NCBI GenBank assembly: GCA_027081405.1
Contig: JALWKO010000078.1
Coordinates: forward strand, 18,751 to 82,750
Origin: Campylobacteraceae bacterium
GTDB lineage: Bacteria > Campylobacterota > Campylobacteria > Campylobacterales > Sulfurovaceae
DNA: 64,000 nt
Direction: 5' to 3'
The notes beneath the pieces were generated by a model, which worked only from the letters and a program-made list of their open reading frames with translations, did not search any database and was not told the DNA's origin. Numbering within the stretch: position 1 is the first letter of the stretch; each line of letters begins with the position of its first letter. This document shows positions 52,170 through 60,221 of the stretch, piece by piece. A program made the translations under genes and the position numbers.

Positions 52170-52517
52170 TTATTGGTTCGGATCCCGGGAGTCCCCCTTT
52201 TCATACCGCTTCTCCGATTCCGTGATCAGGAAATAGTACAGATGCGGTACGAAAAGGTAGGCCACCATCGTCACGATCAGCACCTTCGTGGTGAAGTGGT
52301 TGCTGTGGATGAGGATGGCGAGCTCGTACAGACTCCAGGTCTGCAACCCCCAGATCAGATAGCCAAACGGGGTCCATTTCCGGGAGAGATAGCCCATTTT
52401 CACCAGTGTGATGATCGCGGCGTATCCCACCCCGAAAATCAACACCAGCGTCGCCACCACGAAAATCGGCAGAAATTCGTCGGGCGCAATCGTGGGCCAT
52501 CCGACCACGTCTCCCAT
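52170..52517 (-). CDS. nor-operon membrane protein of unknown function
   Basis: 115 residues with three transmembrane segments (LPIFVVATLVLIFGVGYAAI, GYLIWGLQTWSLYELAILI, VLIVTMVAYLFVPHLYYFL). AGGAGG lies 7 nt before the ATG at 52517. First gene of the nor operon with the Fnr promoter just upstream. It may help assemble NorCB or be an extra subunit; I recognise no named family. Confidence 0.72.
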   Translation of the reverse strand: MGDVVGWPTIAPDEFLPIFVVATLVLIFGVGYAAIITLVKMGYLSRKWTPFGYLIWGLQTWSLYELAILIHSNHFTTKVLIVTMVAYLFVPHLYYFLITESEKRYEKGDSRDPNQ

Positions 52518-52559
52518 CGACGGACCTCCTGTGTCGTTTTTGCTTTCCCAAGCGTCGTC

Positions 52560-52601
52560 ATTATGACGCGTTTGCCCAGCCGAGGCATTGACAAAGGTCA
52601 A
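52560..52601 (-). promoter_or_regulatory. Fnr-type promoter of the nor operon
   Basis: A palindromic TTGAC-AAAG-GTCAA box at 52588-52601 (centre 52594.5) and CATAAT at 52565-52560 place +1 near 52553, with the box at -41.5. Confidence 0.72.
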
Positions 52602-52620
52602 GAGAGGGGAACGCAACGGA

Positions 52621-52989
52621 CTATTTAACGATGCAGCGGGCCAGATGGAAGGGGCGGAGATAGGAAGGGGAGACGAAGGTATCCCCCACGATCCGCCAGC
52701 CGGCGACCCCTTTTCGGATCTGGATCGACTGGGCAGCGTTGCGGAAGATCCGGCTTTCGCAGAGGATCGGTTTGCCCTCATCAAACGCCCGCTTCACTTC
52801 GGCGATCCGGGAAGTGGTGATCCAATAATGTCCGGCGATGAGCAGTGCGACTACGATCCCCACGATCGGCACCCCCCTGCGCAAGGCACGGGGAGACATG
52901 AACGGACGGGTGGTGACATACAGGGTAATCGCGAGGACCACGATACCCATCACAAGATAGGCACCCTCCAGCTCTAAAAATCGGCTCAT
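52621..52989 (-). CDS. nor-linked membrane protein of unknown function
   Basis: 122 residues with two N-terminal transmembrane helices (LVMGIVVLAITLYVTT, VPIVGIVVALLIAGHYW) and a periplasmic or cytoplasmic tail with Cys77 and Cys119 (KPILCESRIF, HLARCIVK). It is transcribed from the divergent Fnr promoter at 53017-53058 and ends just before the nor operon promoter. Function unknown. Confidence 0.68.
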   Translation of the reverse strand: MSRFLELEGAYLVMGIVVLAITLYVTTRPFMSPRALRRGVPIVGIVVALLIAGHYWITTSRIAEVKRAFDEGKPILCESRIFRNAAQSIQIRKGVAGWRIVGDTFVSPSYLRPFHLARCIVK

Positions 52990-53016
52990 CGCAACACTCC
53001 TTGGATTTCTACGGTA

Positions 53017-53086
53017 AGTCTATCCGACGGGGAACGCGATCCCCTTGATACGGATCAACCGTTTCGAAGGGGAGTCGATCTATACT
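53017..53086. promoter_or_regulatory. Bidirectional Fnr-type promoter
   Basis: TTGAT-ACGG-ATCAA at 53045-53058 (centre 53051.5). TATACT at 53081-53086 gives a plus-strand start near 53093, and TAGACT at 53022-53017 gives a minus-strand start near 53010. The box is at -41.5 for both, so one dimer could activate both directions. Confidence 0.72.
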
Positions 53087-53147
53087 CCGGATGATCCCGC
53101 CGCTTTGTCGGGCACCTTGCCCGATGGAATGGCAACGAGGAGACGCG

Positions 53148-53528
53148 ATGTTCAGCAACAAACTCGCCTTCGCATTGGGAGCGGTGATGATCTTTCTCGC
53201 TTTCGTGGCCTTCATCGTCGGCCGCCCCGCTCCCCGCGACAAGCGGATCTATCCCATCGTCCGCAAATACGAGCCCTTCGTCATCGAAAAGACCCTGGGG
53301 GGACTGCGGATCCTCCGCAAAGACGATCCGACGTTCAAGGAAGAACCCGCCGCGGTCGATTTTTACCCCCGGCTCCAGGCGCTGGAGCGCCAATGGGCGG
53401 CGGAGCACCTCCGTCTGCAGGGAGACCGTCTCCTCATCCTCGAACACAACCGTACCGTAGACACGGTACGACTGCGTAACGACTCCGAACGGCGCTTCGT
53501 CCGGGACTACTACGGAGTGGATCGATGA
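53148..53528 (+). CDS. nor-linked anchored protein of unknown function
   Basis: 126 residues with one N-terminal helix (LAFALGAVMIFLAFVAFIVG) and a soluble, charged domain (YPIVRKYEPFVIEKTLGGLRIL…, RQWAAEHLRLQGDRLLILEHN). The ATG at 53148 is preceded by GAGGAG; the frame extends upstream to 53091 but that lies at the predicted transcript start. Overlaps the next gene by 4 bp. No family is recognised. Confidence 0.68.
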   Translation: MFSNKLAFALGAVMIFLAFVAFIVGRPAPRDKRIYPIVRKYEPFVIEKTLGGLRILRKDDPTFKEEPAAVDFYPRLQALERQWAAEHLRLQGDRLLILEHNRTVDTVRLRNDSERRFVRDYYGVDR

Positions 53529-53713
53529 TCGAGTGGGTCCTTTTGCTGGTCTATACCAGCGTATTGCTGCTGTTTTTCAGCTATCCGGCCATGCGGATCG
53601 CCCAGTGGCTGAGCGACCGCTTCGGCCTGAGTCCCCGGACCTATCGGGTCCTCACCCTGGGGCTGACGATTCTGTTTTCCCTCCTGATCGCCGCCTATCT
53701 GCGTTACGGCTGA
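53525..53713 (+). CDS. Small nor-linked membrane protein
   Basis: 62 residues with two transmembrane helices (VLLLVYTSVLLLFFSYPAM and VLTLGLTILFSLLIAAYLRY). Starts inside the stop of the previous gene (ATGA), and its end overlaps the convergent L,D-transpeptidase-like gene by 10 bp. Function unknown. Confidence 0.65.
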   Translation: MIEWVLLLVYTSVLLLFFSYPAMRIAQWLSDRFGLSPRTYRVLTLGLTILFSLLIAAYLRYG

Positions 53714-54747
53714 TCGGCGACGGAATAGGTGTAGTTGCCGTCTTCCAGCCCCACGCGTAAGGGACGACGTTCTTGATTGAAAAGTCGATATCCTTGCGCG
53801 AGGTTCTCCCAAAATCCGTACCAACGGCTATTCGTGTAGTGCGTCAGCATCGTCGCTTTGGGCTCAAACGGATACAGATACACCGGAATCGAACGCTCCC
53901 CCGCATTGATCGCCGCTTCGCTCAGATCATATACTTCTCCCATCGCTTCCCGGCTCAGGGATGCACCGTCGCGGTCGATACAGCCGCTGTGGATCATCTG
54001 CGCATATCCGACCCAACTGAGCTGATGGTCATGGACGTTGGGATAGCCGATCAGGAGCGCCCGATCGTATCGGCTATCGTAATACAATCCGTTCAGATCG
54101 ATCCGGTAATACCCCTCCGTCAATCGATGATCGGTTTGGTCGATCTCCGGTCCCAAAGGCCCCGGATCGGCACAGAGTCGATAGTCGCGCAGATGCTCGA
54201 ATTGTTTTTCCCCGTCGGGCCGGATCCAGATCTCCAATTGTCGCTCGGCTTTGTATACACGGATCAGAATCGGATCGCCCCGCTGTGCCCCCACCCGGTC
54301 CAATGCCTCCTGGAGCGTCTCGTTTTTTGCATACGCACCGATGAAATACTCGGGATGACGACGCAACAATCGGATACGAAGCGTTCGGTTCTCTTCGTTG
54401 TGGGTATGATTGTCCTCTTGTAAGTCGTTTCGTTTCGTTGTGATCGTACGATGTTCGGTGATCTGTCGACGGGATGTCGCAAGGCTGTGATTGGAGTCGT
54501 GCATCCGCGCGGCACGCTCGACGGCCAAAAGAAGCGAACGATTGTTTTCTTCCGTCGATCGTCCTCGTTGCGTACTGTTTTCTTCCTGGGAGGATCGTAC
54601 AATCACCGGTGTCGTCTGGAGCGTTTCGTCCGAAACGACCTCGGGGGTGAACCAGCTCAAACGTTGCGCATCCACGAAACGGACGGCGATCCAAACCGAA
54701 ACGGCCACGATCACTACCGCAATTGCGATCCATACAGTCGACTTCAT
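53704..54747 (-). CDS. L,D-transpeptidase-like (YkuD-type) protein
   Basis: 347 residues with an N-terminal anchor (STVWIAIAVVIVAVSVWIAV), a long Arg/Asn/Glu-rich linker (about 50-125), and a catalytic-like domain with ILIRVYKAERQLEIWI, GPEIDQTDHRLTEGYYRI and the SGC motif MIHSGCIDRDG, as in YafK-type YkuD proteins. The active-site Cys is present. It could cross-link peptidoglycan or attach proteins; exact activity is inferred. Divergent from acpS. Confidence 0.75.
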   Translation of the reverse strand: MKSTVWIAIAVVIVAVSVWIAVRFVDAQRLSWFTPEVVSDETLQTTPVIVRSSQEENSTQRGRSTEENNRSLLLAVERAARMHDSNHSLATSRRQITEHRTITTKRNDLQEDNHTHNEENRTLRIRLLRRHPEYFIGAYAKNETLQEALDRVGAQRGDPILIRVYKAERQLEIWIRPDGEKQFEHLRDYRLCADPGPLGPEIDQTDHRLTEGYYRIDLNGLYYDSRYDRALLIGYPNVHDHQLSWVGYAQMIHSGCIDRDGASLSREAMGEVYDLSEAAINAGERSIPVYLYPFEPKATMLTHYTNSRWYGFWENLAQGYRLFNQERRPLRVGLEDGNYTYSVADQP

Positions 54748-54805
54748 TTACCCCCTTTGGAGCAATTATTGTACAATCCACAATAAAATTATTCCTGAGA
54801 TGCCG

Positions 54806-55186
54806 ATGATCCATGTAGGAACCGATATCGTATCGATCGAACGCATCGTCCGGATGAAACGGCGCTACGGCGATCGTTTTTTGAACCGTTTTTTGTATCC
54901 GGAAGAGATTGCTTCGGCCAAGAGTGATGCCAGTCTCGCCGGACTTTGGGCGGGAAAAGAAGCACTTTCCAAAGCGTTGGGATGCGGGATCGGCGAACAG
55001 CTCACTTTCCACGACATGCGTATCGTCAAAACCCCCAAAGGGGCACCCGAAGCGGTGTTTTCCCCCGAGGCGGTACAGCGCTTCGGAATCCAAGAACACT
55101 CCGTCTCGATCACGCATGACGGGGGATTTGCCGTCGCCGTCGCCGTAGTCGTGCGGCCCCCTCGGCACAGGAAGGATACACAGTGA
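54806..55186 (+). CDS. acpS: AcpS, holo-[acyl-carrier-protein] synthase
   Basis: Transfers phosphopantetheine from CoA to apo-ACP. 126 residues: MIHVGTDIVSIERIVRM, the Mg-binding Asp in GTDIV, and LAGLWAGKEALSKALG are signatures. The ATG at 54806 begins the conserved sequence; 54800 is an in-frame alternative. Overlaps the deacetylase gene by 4 bp, so this housekeeping gene leads the exopolysaccharide operon. Confidence 0.92.
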   Translation: MIHVGTDIVSIERIVRMKRRYGDRFLNRFLYPEEIASAKSDASLAGLWAGKEALSKALGCGIGEQLTFHDMRIVKTPKGAPEAVFSPEAVQRFGIQEHSVSITHDGGFAVAVAVVVRPPRHRKDTQ

Positions 55187-57066
55187 AACTCCTGATACGC
55201 CTTGCTCTGATCGTCTTGATCGTCCTGGCCCTCGTCTCTGTCTATTTTGCCTATCAACGCAACAAAAGCGAAAGCGTCCCGTTCGTCTACGGCCTCAAAA
55301 CCGCCCCTGCCAAACCGGTGCACTACCTCCCCGAAGCGGCATTGGACACCCTCCCCCTCGATCCTTCCGCCGTGGCGATCTACGATGCGCAAACAGACCG
55401 TTTCACTCTCCACGAGATCTTGCAAACCGCGGGAATCCCCCACCGTTTCATTCACGACTTTTCCGAACTCAACGCAAGCAAGATCCTCTTTTTGCGCCTT
55501 TCGATGGACCATCCCGTCGATCTGAACGAAACCCAACGCAAAGCGTTGTACGGATTCGTCAAACGGGGCGGCTGGGTGGTCGGGATCGACATCCTCAATA
55601 CCCGCAAAGGGGCGCTCAAAGCACTCTTCGGATATCGAGATTTCATCCCCAAGCGTACTCGCAAGGAACTGCGGCTTTTGTCATCTCCGATTTTTCACTA
55701 TCTGGACGCTCCCGAAGAGCGGGACTATCGCCTCAGTTCCGTACACCAAGGGCCCTGGACCAACGGCATCGTCCCGGGAACGGCAAAAACCGTCGCCGTC
55801 TACGAAGACAACAGCTCCGCGATTACAATCAACCGTTACGGAAACGGATATGCCATCGCGGTGGGAATGTCGGTTTTTGACCTCCGTCTACGCAACCTCT
55901 TCGGCAAAGACTACGCCGCAAACCGTTATTTCATCAACCATCTCGAACCCCTTTCGGACCTGCTTGTGCTGCTGATGAAAGGGGTCTATCGCCAGGCGAT
56001 GGGGCATGGGATGTTCCTCCACACGGCCAAAAACGGCAATCAAGCCAGCGTCATTCTCACCCACGACGTCGATTTCCAGGATTCGATCAAAAATATCCGC
56101 CCGTATACGCAACTCGAAGACGAACTGGGGGTCAAGGCCACCTACAATATCCTCACCAAATACATCACCGATTACAAGGACAAAGCCTTCTTCACCCCCC
56201 AAAATCTCCATTTCATCCTCGATGCCCAAGCGGACGGATTCGAAATCGGAGACCATACGGTACTGCACACCAAACGGTTCTTTTTTCTCCCTCTGGGAAC
56301 GTGCGAAGAACGCTATCCCGAATACCGTCCGTTCAGTGAAGGGCCGTTTCTCGACACCGGCAATCCCACCGTCTGCGGCGAGGTCAAAGTCTCCAAAGAG
56401 CTCCTCCTCGGAGCCGGGGTCAAGGAGGTGGTCTCCTTCCGTAGCGGAGAGCTCCTTTACAATCCGCATCTTCCCGAAGCGCTCGAAAAGACCGGCTATC
56501 GCTACTCCTCGTGCTTTTCGGCCGAAGACGTGATGAGCTATTTTCCTTACCGTTATCGCTACGATTACAAAACGCTGCTACATCCGAGCAAAATCTGGGA
56601 AATCCCCCTGACTTACGAAGACGAGCATTTCCCCCCTCTGGTTTTCCGCACCTCCAAGGCGCTGGAGCTCTATCGCAAAGTCTATCGAAACGGCGGTGTC
56701 TTCAACATCCTCGATCACAACGACATGACATGGTGGAAACTCAAAAACTTCGATCCCGTCTTCATCCGCCGTTTCATCCACGGTCTCCCCAAAGACACTT
56801 GGATCACGACGATGAAAGGAATGGGTTCGTTTTGGGACAAACGGGACCGTATCGTCTTTCGCTATCGCTTCGCCAAAGGGCGGCTCATTTTGCACGTCTC
56901 TTCCCCCGTCGCACTCCGGGGGGCGACATTTTCCCTTTTTGGTCTCACGCCGCTGAGCGATCATGCCTATCCGGCCGATATTCGCTTCCGCGGTGACAAA
57001 CTGATCATCGACATCCCAAAAGGAGAACACGAGTGGATCGTTCCCTTGCGCGTGTTACATTCCTGA
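55183..57066 (+). CDS. Membrane-anchored polysaccharide deacetylase-like protein
   Basis: 627 residues: an N-terminal helix (LLIRLALIVLIVLALVSVYFAY), a domain of about 240 residues with a flavodoxin-like or glutamine-amidotransferase-like look (SSAITINRYGNGYAIAVG), then a NodB/CE4-like domain: ILTHDVDFQDS (metal Asp), GDHTVLHT (His-x3-His) and YRYSSCFSAEDV. A beta-rich C-terminus follows (LHVSSPVALRGATFSLFG). It would deacetylate a secreted glycan, like the PgaB N-terminal domain. Second in the operon starting at acpS; overlaps the next gene by 34 bp. Confidence 0.8.
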   Translation: MKLLIRLALIVLIVLALVSVYFAYQRNKSESVPFVYGLKTAPAKPVHYLPEAALDTLPLDPSAVAIYDAQTDRFTLHEILQTAGIPHRFIHDFSELNASKILFLRLSMDHPVDLNETQRKALYGFVKRGGWVVGIDILNTRKGALKALFGYRDFIPKRTRKELRLLSSPIFHYLDAPEERDYRLSSVHQGPWTNGIVPGTAKTVAVYEDNSSAITINRYGNGYAIAVGMSVFDLRLRNLFGKDYAANRYFINHLEPLSDLLVLLMKGVYRQAMGHGMFLHTAKNGNQASVILTHDVDFQDSIKNIRPYTQLEDELGVKATYNILTKYITDYKDKAFFTPQNLHFILDAQADGFEIGDHTVLHTKRFFFLPLGTCEERYPEYRPFSEGPFLDTGNPTVCGEVKVSKELLLGAGVKEVVSFRSGELLYNPHLPEALEKTGYRYSSCFSAEDVMSYFPYRYRYDYKTLLHPSKIWEIPLTYEDEHFPPLVFRTSKALELYRKVYRNGGVFNILDHNDMTWWKLKNFDPVFIRRFIHGLPKDTWITTMKGMGSFWDKRDRIVFRYRFAKGRLILHVSSPVALRGATFSLFGLTPLSDHAYPADIRFRGDKLIIDIPKGEHEWIVPLRVLHS

Positions 57067-58409
57067 TCTGCATCTTGTATATCGCAAGCATACTGCACGC
57101 GCAGCCGTCCGTATGTCCCGACACTCCATACCTGGAGTTGATCCGCCAGGGGTCGGGGCAATGGATCCATTGCCTTCATCAACTCCCCCAAAAAGGCGAA
57201 TCCTCCGACCGGCTGCTCAAACCCCAGAGCGATCCCTATCTCATCACTCCCAAACCCAAACGCTTTGACAAAGGGGGGAAAATGCTCTATCTCTTCCCGC
57301 TTGCCCCCGACGGACGCTACTTGGATGCGGCACCGTACAAGCGACTGCGCATCGATGGCACCTTCCCGGCCGATACGCACATTTTCCTCGCCGATCGGGA
57401 TCATTACCTCAAAGAGAGCAATATCCCCGTCACTCTCGACAACAATCAAACGATCGATCTGTGGAGCCTCTGGAAGCGCCTTGATCTGCGCCGCCTCAAA
57501 TACCTGGTCCTCCTTGTCCCCGGTAAAGAAAAGGTATCCACTCTGCGACTCCGTTTTTTCCGGGTTCTTCCCGCTGTTCGCCCTTCCGCCTTGTCCGTAT
57601 GGCTCTGGAAACCCAAAAACGCATCGTTCGACCCTCTGGAGATGCACAACCTCCAAGCGCTCTATATCCAGATGGGGCCGGGCTTTTCCCGCTTCGCCCG
57701 CAAAGCGATCGAACGGCACAAAATCATCTGGGGCCTAGACGGCGACCCTCACGACATTTTTGACGGGAGTCGATTCATTGATGATTTACGGACCCTCAAA
57801 ACACTGCGACACAGATTCCCCCATGCCGTCGCGGGATTGCAAGTGGACATCGAACCGTACCTGCTCAAGGATTTTTCTAAAAATCGCGACGCTTATCTCA
57901 AACGCTATCTCCAGCTCATCCGCGAACTCTCCCAAGCCGCCCGCCGCTTCGGACTCAAACTCTCCGTCGTGATCCCGTTTTGGTTTGACGATCTCTACAT
58001 CGACGGCAAACCGATCGCCTTCTCGGTCATCGATGCCGCCGATGAAACAGTCCTGATGAGCTATCGAAACAATTTCGACGATTTGCTTTCCATCTCTCGG
58101 GACATCCTCGCCTACGCATCGGCCAAGCACAAAGCGGTCAAGCTGGGGATCGAGCTCAAAGAGTTACCCGATGAGAACCACACCTATTATCGCATCCTCC
58201 CCGCTGTCCCCTGCCTCGTGGCAAATGCCCAGACTCCCCGCACATGCCGCCCGCTCAAAAAGATCCGCAGCTATACGGTTCCGGGAAATCACATCTCGTT
58301 GCAAGGCAGGCTTTCGCGTCTTTTGGACATTATTTCCCGGGGGATTGCTTTTCCTTCTTTTGCGGGCTATGTCCTACACGACTACGAAGAACTCGAGAAA
58401 TCGCCCTGA
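57033..58409 (+). CDS. Putative glycoside hydrolase-like exported protein
   Basis: 458 residues with a signal peptide (ARVTFLICILYIASILHA). A beta-rich N-terminal part precedes a likely TIM barrel: LQALYIQMGPGF, HAVAGLQVDIEPYLLKDF (acidic pair at a strand end), LSVVIPFWFDDLY and ADETVLMSYRNNFDDLLSIS. This resembles the hydrolase half of PgaB-like proteins. Its last 80 bp overlap the opposite-strand phosphatase-like gene. Substrate unknown. Confidence 0.72.
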   Translation: MDRSLARVTFLICILYIASILHAQPSVCPDTPYLELIRQGSGQWIHCLHQLPQKGESSDRLLKPQSDPYLITPKPKRFDKGGKMLYLFPLAPDGRYLDAAPYKRLRIDGTFPADTHIFLADRDHYLKESNIPVTLDNNQTIDLWSLWKRLDLRRLKYLVLLVPGKEKVSTLRLRFFRVLPAVRPSALSVWLWKPKNASFDPLEMHNLQALYIQMGPGFSRFARKAIERHKIIWGLDGDPHDIFDGSRFIDDLRTLKTLRHRFPHAVAGLQVDIEPYLLKDFSKNRDAYLKRYLQLIRELSQAARRFGLKLSVVIPFWFDDLYIDGKPIAFSVIDAADETVLMSYRNNFDDLLSISRDILAYASAKHKAVKLGIELKELPDENHTYYRILPAVPCLVANAQTPRTCRPLKKIRSYTVPGNHISLQGRLSRLLDIISRGIAFPSFAGYVLHDYEELEKSP

Positions 58410-58827
58410 TCGTATCCCCGTAACGGTAGGCATGGATATATGTGGGCATTTCCTCTTCGGAAACAAGCGCCAGAAATTCCGAAAAGAGCGCCGGATCGTC
58501 GATGCGCACCCCGGGCAAATCGATGAATGCAATCCCTTTTTCTTTGCACAGTTTCCGTTCTTTGGCGACGAGCTCTTTGGAAAACGGATAGATCGGGTTG
58601 AGGATCGAAACGATTCGGCGGATTTTGTTTTGTTTGATTTTTTCCCATATCTCCCCTTCGGGATAGGTCCCCACGTAAATTGTCGGCGTGACCCGCTCGA
58701 AATGCGCCCCGCCAAAGAGGCGCATCAAGCCGATCTTTTCCGAAAAATACGCCGAGGACGTGACAATGATGAGAATGTAGTAAAACAAAAAAAAGACGAA
58801 CAATACCGTACGCAAAAACTTCGACAT
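58330..58827 (-). CDS. Membrane-anchored dual-specificity-phosphatase-like protein, active site degenerate
   Basis: 165 residues. N-terminal helix (LFVFFLFYYILIIVTSSAYF), then a phosphatase-like fold: ERVTPTIYVGTYPEGEIWE, IRRIVSILNPIYPFS and a C-terminal motif YIHAYRYGDTIRAI where HCxxGxxR is expected. The catalytic Cys is Ala and the loop is one residue longer, so it is probably not an active phosphatase. Starts on the TAATG of the glycosyltransferase gene and overlaps the convergent hydrolase gene by 80 bp. Confidence 0.72.
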   Translation of the reverse strand: MSKFLRTVLFVFFLFYYILIIVTSSAYFSEKIGLMRLFGGAHFERVTPTIYVGTYPEGEIWEKIKQNKIRRIVSILNPIYPFSKELVAKERKLCKEKGIAFIDLPGVRIDDPALFSEFLALVSEEEMPTYIHAYRYGDTIRAISRVLRSRVGHSPQKKEKQSPGK

Positions 58828-60221
58828 TATTTAATCGCGCTCCGTTTGATCTCGCCCCAGTTGGCGTTGAAAAAGTTGAAGCTGGCGATGAACTGCTCCA
58901 TCTTGAGCAAAGGGCGGAAGAAAAACGGCTCCAAAAAAGAGATCCCCACCAACGCGATCAGATCCCGCGTTCGATGATAGGATTTTTCGCTGAAGAGATC
59001 CAAAATGAGCGAAAGGATATTGAGCGAAATCCCCCATACGAATTCCAGGAGGAAAAACGCGATCAACACCCGATAATCCATCGCACCGTACATATACAAG
59101 ACAATCAGCGAAATCACCCCGACAAAGGTGATGACCGGCCCGAGCCCTTCGATGAGGATGTAATACGGAAGCGACAAAAGCCCCACAACACCGTAACGGG
59201 GGTTAAACAGCATCTTGGCGTTGTAATAGGTGGTCTCCAAAAGCCCCCGATGCCAGCGGTTGCGCTGCTTGAGCAGCGACGAATAGTCCGACGGTGCCTG
59301 GGTCCAGCACATCGGATCGGCGATGAATTTCACGTTGTGTTTGATCTTGTTGTCATAACAATACTTTCGCATCCGGATGAGCAAGTCGAAATCTTCTCCA
59401 ACCGCATGGCGATAGCCCCCCACCTGCATCACGATGTCCTTGCGAAAGACCCCGTACGCCCCCGAAACGATCAAAAGCCCGTTGATCACTTCCCAGCCGA
59501 TCCGTCCCGCTAGGAATCCCCGGACGTACTCCAACGCTTGGAAGCTCTCGATCAATTTTTTGGGCAGGCGCTTTTCAACGACGGTGTGTCCCTCGACCTT
59601 CGATCCGTTGACCACGCTGATCGCACCACCGACTGCGATCACGTCCCGATCTTTGATGAAATGTTCCATCGCCCGAATGACAGCGCTCTCTTCGAGCAGC
59701 GAATCGGCATCGACACAGCAAAACAACGGATAGTTCGATAGTGCAATCCCCGCGTTGAGCGCATCCGATTTTCCGCCGTTGAACTTGTCTACGACGATGA
59801 GATTGGGGTATTTTCCGGACTTGTAGATCTGTCGGATCGGCTGATGGTTGAGTTTTTGCAGCGGCGGCGTGGGGACTTTCTGAAGTTCGAACCGTTCGAT
59901 GAGGATTCGCATCGTATCGTCTTTGGATCCGTCATTGACGACGATCACTTCGAATTCGGGAAATTGCAGACTCAGAAACGAATGGACGCAATCTTCGATC
60001 GTCGCTTCTTCATTATACGCCGGGACGATGATCGAGACGGGACGATAGGCATTGGAGGAGATGATCCGTTTGCGCAGATAGCTCTCGTGGGAAATATACC
60101 CCCGCAAGAGGCGATTGAATGAGCTGAAAACCAATAGCGTCGCGCTGGTATTGGTGACGATGAGATAGTAAAAATACATCACCTGAATCGAGACGAAAAT
60201 ATAAAGAATCGTTTCAATCAT
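58827..60221 (-). CDS. Processive family-2 glycosyltransferase (PgaC/BcsA-like)
   Basis: 464 residues with N- and C-terminal transmembrane helices. The GT-A core has IIVPAYNEEATIEDCVHSFL, VVDKFNGGKSDALNAGI, the metal motif CCVDADSLL, the base motif GEDFDLLI and the processivity motif QRNRW. It likely polymerises a sugar (GlcNAc by similarity to PgaC) and moves the chain across the inner membrane. No PilZ domain is visible. Overlaps the HEAT-like gene by 4 bp. Confidence 0.88.
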   Translation of the reverse strand: MIETILYIFVSIQVMYFYYLIVTNTSATLLVFSSFNRLLRGYISHESYLRKRIISSNAYRPVSIIVPAYNEEATIEDCVHSFLSLQFPEFEVIVVNDGSKDDTMRILIERFELQKVPTPPLQKLNHQPIRQIYKSGKYPNLIVVDKFNGGKSDALNAGIALSNYPLFCCVDADSLLEESAVIRAMEHFIKDRDVIAVGGAISVVNGSKVEGHTVVEKRLPKKLIESFQALEYVRGFLAGRIGWEVINGLLIVSGAYGVFRKDIVMQVGGYRHAVGEDFDLLIRMRKYCYDNKIKHNVKFIADPMCWTQAPSDYSSLLKQRNRWHRGLLETTYYNAKMLFNPRYGVVGLLSLPYYILIEGLGPVITFVGVISLIVLYMYGAMDYRVLIAFFLLEFVWGISLNILSLILDLFSEKSYHRTRDLIALVGISFLEPFFFRPLLKMEQFIASFNFFNANWGEIKRSAIK

